From positions 36,890-64,871 of the forward strand of contig MGQF01000089.1 in assembly GCA_001797745.1 (NCBI GenBank): a stretch of DNA of 27,982 nt, in the 5' to 3' direction. Both the position numbers and the translations under genes were made by a program. The DNA is from Deltaproteobacteria bacterium RBG_13_52_11. GTDB taxonomy: Bacteria; Desulfobacterota; B13-G15; RBG-16-54-18. The notes under the pieces were generated by a model. That model searched no databases and was not told the DNA's origin. It saw only the letters and a program-made list of their open reading frames with translations. This document shows positions 14,322 through 23,233 of the stretch, piece by piece; the first letter of the stretch is position 1, and every line of letters starts with the position of its first letter.

Positions 14322-15545
14322 ATGGATAAGACAAAAAAACGTAATTATTTCTATGGCTATGTCATTGCCGCTGCCTGTTTTTGCATCCAAGCGATAGGTG
14401 TCGGCACTTTTGTCTCCTATGGGGTCTTTTTCAATCCGCTGATCTCTGAGTTCGGCTGGTCAAGGGCGGCTATCTCCGGCGCCTCTTCGGCGGCTTTTTT
14501 CCTTATGGGTCTGCTCGGTATTTTTGTCGGGAGATTAAACGATAGAATGGGGCCGAGGAAGATGATGACTGTCACCGGCTTCTTTTTCGGCCTGGGCTAT
14601 TTGCTCATGTCCAGGATTGATGCTATCTGGCAGTTATATCTGTTTTACGGAGTTGTCACCGGCATCGGCTTAAGTTCCATTGATGTCATCGCCTTAAGCA
14701 CGACAGCGCGATGGTTTGTCAGAAAAAGAGGGTTCATGACCGGCATCGTTAAAGTCGGTACCGGCGCGGGACAATTAACTATTCCCCTTGTTGCTGTTAT
14801 GCTCATCACAAGCTACGGGTGGCGGACTTCCTACATCATTATCGGTGCGGCGGGGCTCGTATTACTTGTCTCAATCGCTCAATTGCTCAGACGTGACCCG
14901 AGCCTGATGGGGCTTTTGCCGGATTGCGAGAAAGAAAGGTCAGGAGATAAGCCGGCTTTACCCAGTGGAGGTCTTTCCCTCCGTGAGACGCTTCGCACAA
15001 GGCAGTTCTGGACGATTTGTACTGTCAATTTGGCCATTGTCTTTTGCCTTATGATTATCATGGTGCACATCGTCCCCTATGCACAGGACATGCGGTTTTC
15101 CGCGGCCAGAGCTGCCGGAGTTCTCTCTACGATTGGCGGCGTGAGCATGGCAGGTCGGTTTATCACCGGAATTGCCATTGACCGCATCGGCAGTAAAAGG
15201 GTAATGATCGTCTGTTTTATCCTCCTCATCGCCGGGCTTCTGTGGCTGCAACTGGTCAACGAGCAGTGGATGCTCTACCTTTTTGCCGTGGTCTACGGCA
15301 TTGCCCATGGCGGGTTTTTCACCGCAATTTCGCCAATCGTCGCCGAGTTCTTTGGGATAAGTGCTCATGGTGTCCTCTTTGGTACCGTTGCCTTCAGTGG
15401 TACCGTTGGCGGTGCCATTGGCCCGGTTCTGGCGGGATACATTTTTGACATCACCGCTGGATATGGTCTGGCTTTCTGGCTCTGTGTGTTGATAAGTGCC
15501 CTTGGGCTTGTGCTGACATTATCATTGAAACCGATAAAGGTATAG
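14322..15545 (+). CDS. MFS transporter, monocarboxylate-porter type
   Basis: The 407-residue protein has about 12 membrane helices with the MFS loop motif GRLNDRMGPRKMM between helices 2 and 3 and a similar GIAIDRIGSKRVM between helices 8 and 9. The N-terminal pattern YFYGYVIAAACF, then SYGVFFNPLISEFGWSRAAIS, is typical of the monocarboxylate porter and OFA-like branch. The central loop after helix 6 is short (LRRDPSLMGLLPDCEKERS). It probably moves small organic acids across the inner membrane, but the substrate is unknown. AAGGTAGGG precedes the ATG. Its setting beside the liv/acyl-CoA ligase operon supports a carboxylic-acid role. Confidence 0.88.
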   Translation: MDKTKKRNYFYGYVIAAACFCIQAIGVGTFVSYGVFFNPLISEFGWSRAAISGASSAAFFLMGLLGIFVGRLNDRMGPRKMMTVTGFFFGLGYLLMSRIDAIWQLYLFYGVVTGIGLSSIDVIALSTTARWFVRKRGFMTGIVKVGTGAGQLTIPLVAVMLITSYGWRTSYIIIGAAGLVLLVSIAQLLRRDPSLMGLLPDCEKERSGDKPALPSGGLSLRETLRTRQFWTICTVNLAIVFCLMIIMVHIVPYAQDMRFSAARAAGVLSTIGGVSMAGRFITGIAIDRIGSKRVMIVCFILLIAGLLWLQLVNEQWMLYLFAVVYGIAHGGFFTAISPIVAEFFGISAHGVLFGTVAFSGTVGGAIGPVLAGYIFDITAGYGLAFWLCVLISALGLVLTLSLKPIKV

Positions 15546-15639
15546 ATAGTGAGAAGATCGTTCTATGAATTGAACTTAGATTTGGAGTGGGAAAAAGAGA
15601 AAAAACCAGCGCTACTGTTATGATGCCTTCCGGGCTTTC

Positions 15640-15903
15640 GTGAAAGGGACACTTGTGGAGAGGTTGTTTGCAAAATTGCCGCTCTACGTGTCTCTTATCG
15701 TGACATGTACGTTCCCCCTGTCAATGCCCACCGTCACCATGGCGGAGTTGCCTTTGCCCGGGCTCAGCCTTGGCTCGGAAAAGATCCTCAGGTCTTGTTG
15801 GACCGAAGAAGAGCTGCAAGGGTTTATTGGCTCGACGATTTTTTCAGTGGCTGAGGTGGTGGCCAGAAAAGACATGAATATGGTGTCAGGAGTTAAAATG
15901 TAA
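15640..15903 (+). CDS. Doubtful 87-residue ORF, possible relic
   Basis: This frame can start at GTG 15640 and ends at TAA 15901-15903. It encodes a hydrophobic N-terminal segment (FAKLPLYVSLIVTCTFPLS) followed by LRSCWTEEELQGFIGSTIFSVAEVVARKDM. I recognise no family and see no good ribosome site. The frame is open upstream to 15580 without ATG. Two other frames here are also partly open, so this may be the degraded end of a former gene downstream of the MFS transporter. Confidence 0.25.
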   Translation: MKGTLVERLFAKLPLYVSLIVTCTFPLSMPTVTMAELPLPGLSLGSEKILRSCWTEEELQGFIGSTIFSVAEVVARKDMNMVSGVKM

Positions 15904-16051
15904 GCATAGTGGGAGAGGAAAAATTCAATAGAATAGAGGAGTTATCGATCAAAAACGAGACTATATATAAAGTTAATCTAAAGTTGGAAAGATAAGTGCT
16001 TATGTATAGCTTTTTCAATACTCCGCGGGACAATATCGACCTGGCTTTTAA

Positions 16052-16795
16052 TTACAGGGGCGGGACAATGCCTAACTTAATAAGTAGTTGTCTGACAAAT
16101 TCCTTTCCGTCCGGTTTATACGCAGGAAGGATCCATGGCATATCATGCAATGTCTGTAGCAAAGAAGGCAGGAGATCAAAGGGGATAGATACTAGTTGCT
16201 GGCCTTCTGGAAATAGCTTTCTGCGCCGCATACCATGTCCAAGACCAGTAATGGTATAATTCAACTCCCCTGTCAGATATGGATAAATGTAAATCCATGC
16301 ACATCCAATTGCGGGTGAGAACTTGCTCGACCACATTTTCGCCGTTCTATAGCTCATTGCCCTCAGTAAAATTTCAGTTTGGCTGGTCTTGGCGAGGATT
16401 ATCAAGACGTCTGGGTCGAAGGGAAGCTTGTCCAATGGGGAAAAGGCAACATAATTAACGACTCCCCTCCCTATTTTCGGCATGTAGTGGTACAGCCGGC
16501 TTGCAGAACGCGCATCCGCGAAGATTTTCAGCCCGGCTCCGAATTCTCCACTTATATAAGGCTCCGGGATATCTGCCTGACCTAATACATACAGTCCTGC
16601 ATCACAGGTATGATTTTCTGCATCGGCAAAAAAGGCAGCCCCTTCCTGCGCCCTCTTGAGCATCTCGCAGAAAGCCATGCTTTCGTCTAGTTTCTCGACC
16701 ATGTCCGGTTGTTTAACCAAGAATTTAACGCCCACTGGTTGTACGTCGAAGTCAAATTTGTCCAAAATAGCTAAATCTTTCTTCTTGAGAGTCAT
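16052..16795 (-). CDS. DUF169 family protein
   Basis: The 247-residue protein matches DUF169. It begins with a short helix, then VQPVGVKFLV, then the conserved cysteine region AFCEMLKRAQEG (C43) followed by ENHTCDAGLYVLG (C64). Later conserved parts are PDVLIILAKTSQTEILLRA and PAIGCAWIYIYPYLTGELNYTITGLG. The two conserved cysteines suggest metal, cofactor or thioester chemistry, but the function is unknown. There is no signal peptide. A strong GCAGGAGGC site precedes the ATG. It lies about 250 bases downstream of livK on the same strand, so it may share the liv transcript or use its own AT-rich upstream region. A role linked to the uptake island is inference. Confidence 0.85.
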   Translation of the reverse strand: MTLKKKDLAILDKFDFDVQPVGVKFLVKQPDMVEKLDESMAFCEMLKRAQEGAAFFADAENHTCDAGLYVLGQADIPEPYISGEFGAGLKIFADARSASRLYHYMPKIGRGVVNYVAFSPLDKLPFDPDVLIILAKTSQTEILLRAMSYRTAKMWSSKFSPAIGCAWIYIYPYLTGELNYTITGLGHGMRRRKLFPEGQQLVSIPFDLLPSLLQTLHDMPWILPAYKPDGKEFVRQLLIKLGIVPPL

Positions 16796-16998
16796 TTTTG
16801 CCTCCTGCTTCTTTACTTATATAAGATTTGAACCGTGCAGTTATTACTATATTATTACCAATTTATTCCCCCAAATGATAGTACAGAGTGCACGGTAGAT
16901 CCGGATTTAGCCGGCAGAGGTATAGAGGGGTTGCAAGGCGAAGAACAGGGGTCAGCTAAAACCTGTTACCTGGGGCTTTTTGGCAGGCATGGGAGTGC

Positions 16999-17025
16999 CC
17001 GGGGGCTCCAGCAGAGAGCCCCCGG
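16999..17025. terminator. Strong GC hairpin after livK
   Basis: CCGGGGGCTC (16999-17008) pairs with GAGCCCCCGG (17016-17025), a perfect 10-bp stem just beyond the livK stop. In the leftward direction no U-run follows directly, so it may act as a processing or stability hairpin or a weak terminator. Confidence 0.5.
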
Positions 17026-17043
17026 AATAATAGTTATTCGTTC

Positions 17044-18294
17044 TTACTTCGTATAAATGTGGCGCAAGGGGTAGGTGCCTACTCTTACTACCTTACCCTT
17101 CTGCACCTGGTCAATACGTACCTTACTAACACCCTCGATCTGACCCACACCATAGGTCAACGATGTACTGCTTATGCCACCGGTGTCAAGGTTCTTAATC
17201 TTGTAGAAACCAGAGTACAGAACCCTAAACGGTTTCAGCTTTTCGAATGGATATTCTTTTAAGGCAAGCCTTAACGCCTCAACCTGGATCATGGCCTCGA
17301 GGAAGCCGCCTTCATACATGATGTGGTCAACAAATTTGTCGGGGTGAGAGCTCTTCTGCGCTTCTTTCATGAACTTTACCCCAGGGGCAGGATCGTCCCA
17401 AGAGGGGAAGCTGCCGGCACAGACATACCCGTCACCCAGTTCACCCATGGCCTTTGCGAATACGACAGCATGACCTGGCGAGGCAGTGCCAAAAGTCATC
17501 TTGTAGGGCTGATTGGGTCCCATACCCAGCCTGACCATTTCCTTTACCGTCGGCTGTGCGCCGGGGTTGATCATAACACCAAGGGCAAGGTCAACCTTGT
17601 TTTCCTTTAGCCACGAAAGCTGGGTGGTCGGCGGCGAGGTAGGCACGAGAGGCACATATTGAGTACCCACAAACTCATAGCCGATCTTTTTGAGATACGC
17701 CTTCATCTCAGGTATCTCAATCGACCTACCCATGGCGTTATCGGCGGTCAGGTAGGCAACCCTTGGCTTCCTCGCCTCCTTCCAGTTTATTTTGAACCAG
17801 TCAGCGATGGCAGCCAAGCAATCGGTATAAATAGGGTAGTAGGTGAAGATAGTTTGAGGAGGCGTCATGAGATAGGGCCCTGTGGCCATGCTCGTGGCGC
17901 CTATACGGTCATCCCATAATCTGTCTTTGAGCGCCAGCGCTATGGGTGAACCCGATATCCTGTAGACCATCATTCCCTTGGCCTTGAGCTCCTCATAGAT
18001 TGGCAGCGCCTTAGCCGGCTTGAGCTCATCATCCCGCCACATCACCTCCAGGGTTATATCGGCGGGAAATTTTTCCGTTCGCCACGGAGCCAACATTTTT
18101 GTCTCATTTACATATTTGACATAATCCTGAATGGCAGCCAGCACTGCCGCTGAATCCTCAGCAAAGGGCCCAGTGAGCGACTGGGTGCCGCCGACATATA
18201 GTATTTTCTTAGGTTGAGCGCTGGCAGGAAATAGCGGAGATAACGCTACCATACAAATCACTAAAGCTACTAACGCCCATTTAATTTTAAGCAT
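17044..18294 (-). CDS. livK: LIV-type ABC transporter periplasmic substrate-binding protein
   Basis: The 416-residue protein begins with a classical signal peptide (about 1-26: KIKWALVALVICMVAL then FPASA|QPKK) lacking a lipobox cysteine, so a soluble periplasmic protein is expected. The mature part is a type I periplasmic binding protein of the Peripla_BP_6/LivK family, with LYVGGTQSLTGPFAEDSAAVLAAIQDYV and KALPIYEELKAKGMMVYRISGSP. The ligand pocket cannot be read for substrate. Relatives bind branched amino acids, aromatic acids or other carboxylates, and the CoA ligase in the same operon favours a carboxylic acid. GAAAAGGAGAGG precedes the ATG. It is the last transporter gene of the liv operon. 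Confidence 0.9.
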   Translation of the reverse strand: MLKIKWALVALVICMVALSPLFPASAQPKKILYVGGTQSLTGPFAEDSAAVLAAIQDYVKYVNETKMLAPWRTEKFPADITLEVMWRDDELKPAKALPIYEELKAKGMMVYRISGSPIALALKDRLWDDRIGATSMATGPYLMTPPQTIFTYYPIYTDCLAAIADWFKINWKEARKPRVAYLTADNAMGRSIEIPEMKAYLKKIGYEFVGTQYVPLVPTSPPTTQLSWLKENKVDLALGVMINPGAQPTVKEMVRLGMGPNQPYKMTFGTASPGHAVVFAKAMGELGDGYVCAGSFPSWDDPAPGVKFMKEAQKSSHPDKFVDHIMYEGGFLEAMIQVEALRLALKEYPFEKLKPFRVLYSGFYKIKNLDTGGISSTSLTYGVGQIEGVSKVRIDQVQKGKVVRVGTYPLRHIYTK

Positions 18295-18350
18295 TTTCCT
18301 CTCCTTTTCTGTTTATGGTTTCGTTTACACCATACGTAAAAGCGTTGCCT

Positions 18351-18414
18351 AAATTAATCACCCCCTTTCACTCTCATCGGCGTTTTGTTGAAATTAATCA
18401 CCCCCTTTCACTCT
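18351..18414. repeat. 24-bp direct repeat, two copies 40 bases apart
   Basis: The 24-base unit beginning AAATTAATCACCCCC and ending TTTCACTCT occurs exactly at 18351-18374 and 18391-18414. The second copy contains the livM stop codon, so the spacer between livM and livK holds a duplicate of the livM 3' end. It is probably a local slippage duplication, and a regulatory role is possible. Confidence 0.85.
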
Positions 18415-19463
18415 GATACTTCATGGGAGAAGGGCCAAAGCCTGAAGTAGGCCTTGATAATCTCCCACCGGTGATGAAGCCCCCGGGGTTCAAAAATGAG
18501 GAAGATGATGATTATCAATCCGTGGGAGATGAGGGCCAATGAGGCGGCTGCCTGGGGAGCAACGGCTGCGGCTAAGATGGGGCCAGCCATCGTAACCAGC
18601 TCATCCAGCAGCTTGAGGGCAACGGCGCCAAAGATAGCCCCTGTAACACTGCCCATGCCCCCCACAATTAACATCCCCAGATACCAGACTGAATCCATGA
18701 AGGGAAACTGGTCTGTACTGGCGAAACTGAAGTAGTGAACGAGCAGTGCCCCGGCCACTCCGGCATAAACACAGCCGATAAAGAAAGCCTGTAACTTATA
18801 ACTCCACAGACTAACCCCCATGACCTCAGCCGCCAGGTCGTTATCTCGGATGGCAATGAAGGCCCTGCCTGCCCTGGTCCTCACGATGTTTTTAGCCAGG
18901 AGCGTAGCCAGGGAGGTGAATACCATTACCAGATAGAAGTAACTGGCTTTGGAGCTCAGCACGATACTTCCTATCGCGGGTTTGGGCACTCCTAGTCCAT
19001 CAGGCCCGCCGGTGATGCTGCGGAGCTGGATTATGGTCCAGATAATAATAAACTGTGCGGCTATGGTCGCCATAATGAGGTAGAAGCCCTTGATCTTTAA
19101 GGATGGCAGGCCGAAGATCAAGCCTGCTATTCCCGCGGCCAGGGCAGCACAGGGGAGGGCTGCCCAGAATGGAAAGCCAAGCTTGGCGCACAAAATAGCC
19201 GAGGTATAGCCGCCGACTGCCATAAAGCCCGCATGCCCTATGGAGATTTGGCCACAAGATCCGGTGAGGATATTGAGCCCCAGGACACTGATAACCGAAA
19301 TACCTATCATGGTCATGATGGTCAGTATCCTATCACTGCAAAAGAGGGGGCAGGCGAAAAGAAGGATGAGAAAGGCAACAACTATCCCCCACTGCCGCGT
19401 GGAGTGGAAGATGGCCATATCCTGCGCGTAGTTTTCTTGAAATGTTCCCCAGCGTAGACCCAT
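18408..19463 (-). CDS. livM: LIV-type ABC transporter permease, LivM
   Basis: The 351-residue inner-membrane protein has about 10 hydrophobic helices and the LivM pattern VLGLNILTGSCGQISIGHAGFMAVGGYTSA near the start, GPDGLG in the periplasmic loop, and the cytoplasmic coupling region RTRAGRAFIAIRDNDLAAEVMGV that contacts the ATPases. It forms the translocation pathway with LivH. The start at 19463 lies 3 bases after the livH stop, which implies coupling. The first ~25 residues are less conserved-looking, so an internal start such as M16 is possible. Confidence 0.93.
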   Translation of the reverse strand: MGLRWGTFQENYAQDMAIFHSTRQWGIVVAFLILLFACPLFCSDRILTIMTMIGISVISVLGLNILTGSCGQISIGHAGFMAVGGYTSAILCAKLGFPFWAALPCAALAAGIAGLIFGLPSLKIKGFYLIMATIAAQFIIIWTIIQLRSITGGPDGLGVPKPAIGSIVLSSKASYFYLVMVFTSLATLLAKNIVRTRAGRAFIAIRDNDLAAEVMGVSLWSYKLQAFFIGCVYAGVAGALLVHYFSFASTDQFPFMDSVWYLGMLIVGGMGSVTGAIFGAVALKLLDELVTMAGPILAAAVAPQAAASLALISHGLIIIIFLIFEPRGLHHRWEIIKAYFRLWPFSHEVSE

Positions 19464-19466
19464 CTG

Positions 19467-20354
19467 TTAAATCCTTTCTATCCTGGACAGGCCAAAGAGA
19501 CCGTAGGGCCTGAAGATGAGCACGATGATCATAACGATAAACGGGAATACCTGGGCCAGTCCACCGCCAGGCAGGAGCGGGTCCAGGTAGCCTGCAGCTA
19601 CATTCTCGAGCATGCCCAGTATTATTCCGGCTACAATGGCGCCGCCGACGGAGTTCACCCCACCCAGCAGCACGACTGCGAATGCCTTGAGGCCGACATT
19701 AGCGAGATCCATATTCGCGCCCGATACGCCCCCCAAAAGGATGCCTCCGATTACACCGACGACACAGGCAATGACCCATGAGACGGCATAGACCGTAGTT
19801 GCCCTGATACCCACGCTCTGCACCACCTGCAGATCCTCGGCAGTGGCCCTCATCGCCAGCCCGATCTTGGTATAGCGGAAGAGGAACATGAGTATCGCCA
19901 CACAAATAATAGATACGATGAGTCCAATCAAGGATTCCGAGGGTATGGATATCGAGCCTATCTTCAGGGTTATAGTCGGCAGTAATCCATGGTAGGCCTT
20001 ATATTCGGCGCCCCAGAGCAGGGTTGCCAGCCCCCCCAATACCGTAGCGAGGGCTATGGTCACCATGATTATCGCGAGTACCGGTTGACCCAGCAGAGGA
20101 CGGAGGGCAAGGCGTTCTATTGCCAGGCCCATGATGGTTGCCGTGACTATCGCCATTACAAGGGCGGCCCATACCGGTAGGCCGAACGGCACTAAGAAGG
20201 TATAGCCGAGATAGCCACCGATCAAAACAAAGTGTCCCTGGGCAATGTTAAACGCCTCGGAGCATTTTAGGATGATGACAAAACCTATAGCGATGAGGGC
20301 ATAGACCATGCCTTGGGCAAAGCCGGTTACGACTAATTGTAGAAAGAAGGTCAT
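19467..20354 (-). CDS. livH: LIV-type ABC transporter permease, LivH
   Basis: The 295-residue inner-membrane protein has about eight helices and LivH hallmarks: GFAQGMVYALIAIGFVIILK, then EAFNIAQGHFVLIGGY near the N-terminus, the coupling loop RYTKIGLAMRATAEDLQVVQSVGI, and GGVSGANMDLANVGLKAFAVVLLGGVNSVGG near the C-terminus. Its ATG overlaps the stop of the acyl-CoA ligase gene by one base (TAATG), so the two are translationally coupled. It pairs with LivM to form the pore. Confidence 0.94.
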   Translation of the reverse strand: MTFFLQLVVTGFAQGMVYALIAIGFVIILKCSEAFNIAQGHFVLIGGYLGYTFLVPFGLPVWAALVMAIVTATIMGLAIERLALRPLLGQPVLAIIMVTIALATVLGGLATLLWGAEYKAYHGLLPTITLKIGSISIPSESLIGLIVSIICVAILMFLFRYTKIGLAMRATAEDLQVVQSVGIRATTVYAVSWVIACVVGVIGGILLGGVSGANMDLANVGLKAFAVVLLGGVNSVGGAIVAGIILGMLENVAAGYLDPLLPGGGLAQVFPFIVMIIVLIFRPYGLFGLSRIERI

Positions 20355-22384
20355 TATGTACCCCCTTTAGCAGATTTTTTAACTGGTTTTTTTGCTGTTT
20401 TTTTAACCGGCTTTTTTATAGATTTTTTAGCTGGCTTCGACGTTTTAGAAGACTTACTTACCGGCTTAATGCTCAGAATGGTCTTTATCGTGCCCAAGCG
20501 CCCATCCCGGTAAGTGACCCTGGCTTCTATAGGTACCTCGGTTTTATTGCCATAGATCGCATTGATAAGCGCGCGGTAACGCTCTTTCAAAAAAACCCTT
20601 CTCAACTTCCTGGTCCTGGTTAATTCACCCTCCTCAGGATCGAATTCCTTATGCAGAATGACGTATTTCTCTACCCTGGAGCCGGGGGGCAAGGTGCTGT
20701 TTATCTTATCGATATCTTGTTTTAACAACTCATAGACCTCCGGCCTCTGGGAAAGCTCGGCGAAATTGGTATATGCTACCCCCCTCTGTCCGGCCCACCT
20801 GCTGACCGTATTGTAGTTCATTACTATGATAGCCGACGGGTAGACCTTTTTAGGCCCGGCAAGGACCCACGCGTCTTTTATAAAGGGACTAAACCTGAGC
20901 CGGCTCTCAATCAATTGGGGGGCCAGTCTATCGCCGCTGGCCAACTCGACCAGATCCTGTACCCTATCGACAAATACAAGGTGTCCATCTTCCCTCACAA
21001 AACAACTGTCTCCACTACAGAACCACCCTCCTTTAAGTACTTTGGCGGTCTCATCCGGGTCCTTATAGTAGCCAACAAAAATACCCGGCTGCCGATACCT
21101 GAGTTCACCCTTATCGGTTATTCTTACCTCTATACCCTTGTGAACAACGGGGCCGACAGTATCTAAGCAGATGTCATCATTCCGGGCGCCTGCCAGAATT
21201 CCACCCTCAGTTGTCCCATACAGGCTTTTGAGAGGGAGATTGAGGGCATGGTAGAACCTGAAGGCATCGGGACTGAGAACAGAGTCAAGGGTATAGCAGA
21301 TTCTGGCATTTGACAGACCAAGCTTGCTTCTGATAGGTTTCAAGAGGATGATATTAGCCAAGGCATAGAGTGTCTTGAGGAACACGCTTGGTTTTTTCTT
21401 TTGAAACTTTACATCGGCCATTTTATAACCTATGGGCATGAACAGACGGAAGGCAAACCTCTTGATGGCATGAGCAGCGAGTATCCGTGCGTGAACCATA
21501 GCTGCCTGACTCCCCCATCGCCGAGCTCCTTGGAATACAATGCTTGGATTTATCTCTTGAGCATCCCGCTGCTGGGTTTCCGGCGCTTCAGCGAAGTTCA
21601 AGGTGCTTGCCGATAGCAGGTGGCAACCAATCGCGAACCATTGTTCAGTCATCCAGGCCGGTGGCAGGGTAGGGACAACATTATCATGCTCATACCATGG
21701 GTCAAGCTGCAAGAGAAAATCAGCACCAGCCCTCATCGTCTTATAGGTGTGGACAGCCCCCTTGGGTCTACCCCCGGTGGTTCCCGATGTGTAAACGATG
21801 GCGCAGACGTCATCCGCTTTGCCGGTTCCCACATTCTGTTCAAAGACGCCGGGGTGTTCCTTTTCATATTGTTCCCCTTGTTGCAACGCCTGCCTATATC
21901 CTACTAACGCGCGGTCACCAGCGTGGATCAGCCCTTTATAATTCCAGTAAATGATCTTTGTCAGAAGGGGGAGTTCGTCCTTGATTTGGAGCAGCTTATC
22001 AGCCTGCTCTTGATCTTCAACGATGGCAAATCTCGCCTCGGCGTTTTTTGCGATATACTGTATTTCCGGTGGCGTTAAATCCGAATACACGCCCACTGAA
22101 ACCCCATGAATAGCCTGGGCAGCCAACTCGGCATAATACCACTGCGGGGCATTATCCCCGATAATAATCACCTTATCTCCCGGTTTAAAACCGAGGGATA
22201 GGAGACCAAGTGCCAGGTATTTGACATTGAGATAGTAGTCCTTCCAGGTGTAAGGCTGCCAGATACCATAGTGCTTATGGCGCATGGCTCGACGCTTAGA
22301 GCCATATTTGTCATAGTTATAGGTGAGTACCTTGGGCCAGGTATCGCCCTTTTCTCTATTGACTTGCTCTATGCCCGTAGCCAT
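20354..22384 (-). CDS. AMP-dependent acyl-CoA ligase with lysine-rich C-terminal tail
   Basis: The product is 676 residues from ATG 22384. The frame extends to 22510, but that part overlaps livF, while this ATG has GAAGGGTATGGGGAA upstream and lies 22 bases after the livF stop. ANL-superfamily motifs are present: YTSGTTGGRPKG (198-209), YGTTEGG (389-395), CSGD (456-459), DRVQDLVELASGDRLAP (473-489) and the catalytic A10 lysine region TRTRKLRR (K593). It resembles long-chain acyl-CoA synthetases and activates a carboxylic acid to its CoA thioester via an acyl-AMP. Residues 640-676 are an unusual tail with 15 lysines in 37 positions (repeats like KKPVKKTAKK). It sits between livF and livH, implying activation of the imported substrate. 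Confidence 0.92.
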   Translation of the reverse strand: MATGIEQVNREKGDTWPKVLTYNYDKYGSKRRAMRHKHYGIWQPYTWKDYYLNVKYLALGLLSLGFKPGDKVIIIGDNAPQWYYAELAAQAIHGVSVGVYSDLTPPEIQYIAKNAEARFAIVEDQEQADKLLQIKDELPLLTKIIYWNYKGLIHAGDRALVGYRQALQQGEQYEKEHPGVFEQNVGTGKADDVCAIVYTSGTTGGRPKGAVHTYKTMRAGADFLLQLDPWYEHDNVVPTLPPAWMTEQWFAIGCHLLSASTLNFAEAPETQQRDAQEINPSIVFQGARRWGSQAAMVHARILAAHAIKRFAFRLFMPIGYKMADVKFQKKKPSVFLKTLYALANIILLKPIRSKLGLSNARICYTLDSVLSPDAFRFYHALNLPLKSLYGTTEGGILAGARNDDICLDTVGPVVHKGIEVRITDKGELRYRQPGIFVGYYKDPDETAKVLKGGWFCSGDSCFVREDGHLVFVDRVQDLVELASGDRLAPQLIESRLRFSPFIKDAWVLAGPKKVYPSAIIVMNYNTVSRWAGQRGVAYTNFAELSQRPEVYELLKQDIDKINSTLPPGSRVEKYVILHKEFDPEEGELTRTRKLRRVFLKERYRALINAIYGNKTEVPIEARVTYRDGRLGTIKTILSIKPVSKSSKTSKPAKKSIKKPVKKTAKKPVKKSAKGGT

Positions 22385-22406
22385 TTCCCCATACCCTTCT
22401 TTAAAA

Positions 22407-23201
22407 TTAAGCAAGCCACCTTTTCTTGCGCCGGTAGTGCTTAATGTCGCGATAGCTCTTTTTGGAGCCGACAGCCGATAGCCCCAGATAGAATTCCTGG
22501 ACATCCGCATTATCCTTCAACTTGGCAGCCGGTCCATTCAGAACTACCCTGCCATTCTCCAGCACATAACCATAATCAGCGATACCGAGGGCAGCTCTAA
22601 CATTTTGCTCCACGAGGAGTATTGACATCTTTTGTTCGGCGTTGATTTTTTGGATAATCTCATAGATCTCTTGCACCAGCAAAGGAGCAAGACCGAGAGA
22701 AGGCTCATCCAAGAGCATGAGCTTAGGACGTGCCATAAGCGCGCGACCTATTACCAACATCTGCTGTTCGCCGCCGGACAGATAGCCGCTCATCTGGCGA
22801 CGGAGGTCTTTGATCTTGGGAAACCAGCCAAATACCATTTCCATATCCCTCTTAATTCCAGCCCGGTCTTTGCGTGTGTAAGCACCTACGAGTAAATTCT
22901 CCTCAACACTGAGGTGCTCCAGGACCCTTCGTCCTTCCATAGCCTGGCTTATGCCCAGGGCAGCGATATATTCCGGACCATACCTGTCTATCCTCTTACC
23001 GTTAAACTCGATGCTGCCGTCGGTTACCTCCCCTTCTTCCGTCTTGAGCATCCCTGATATGGCCTTGAGGGCGGTGGTCTTACCCGCGCCATTAGCCCCG
23101 AGCAGGGCAACGATCTTGCCGTCACCCACCTCGAGGGACACGCCTCGGAGCACCTGAATCACATTCATATAGGCAACTTCGATATTTTTTACTTCCAGCA
23201 T
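22407..23201 (-). CDS. livF: LIV-type ABC transporter ATPase, LivF
   Basis: The 264-residue ATPase has Walker A GANGAGKT (35-42), ABC signature LSGGEQQ (141-147) and Walker B LMLLDEP (161-167), then the switch region LLVEQN. The segment SQAMEGRRVLEHLSVEENL is typical of LivF. The C-terminus has an extra basic tail (KSYRDIKHYRRKKRW), about 25 residues beyond the usual end. It powers uptake with LivG. It lies 178 bases downstream of livG, a gap that holds a possible small ORF. Confidence 0.94.
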   Translation of the reverse strand: MLEVKNIEVAYMNVIQVLRGVSLEVGDGKIVALLGANGAGKTTALKAISGMLKTEEGEVTDGSIEFNGKRIDRYGPEYIAALGISQAMEGRRVLEHLSVEENLLVGAYTRKDRAGIKRDMEMVFGWFPKIKDLRRQMSGYLSGGEQQMLVIGRALMARPKLMLLDEPSLGLAPLLVQEIYEIIQKINAEQKMSILLVEQNVRAALGIADYGYVLENGRVVLNGPAAKLKDNADVQEFYLGLSAVGSKKSYRDIKHYRRKKRWLA

Positions 23202-23233
23202 TTCGTCTAATCTACCTTAATCTTATTGTTATA

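Noticed and set aside
14169..14390. Leftward 73-codon frame overlapping the MFS start
   Set aside because: Overlaps the start of a well-supported gene, with no ribosome site or recognised motif.
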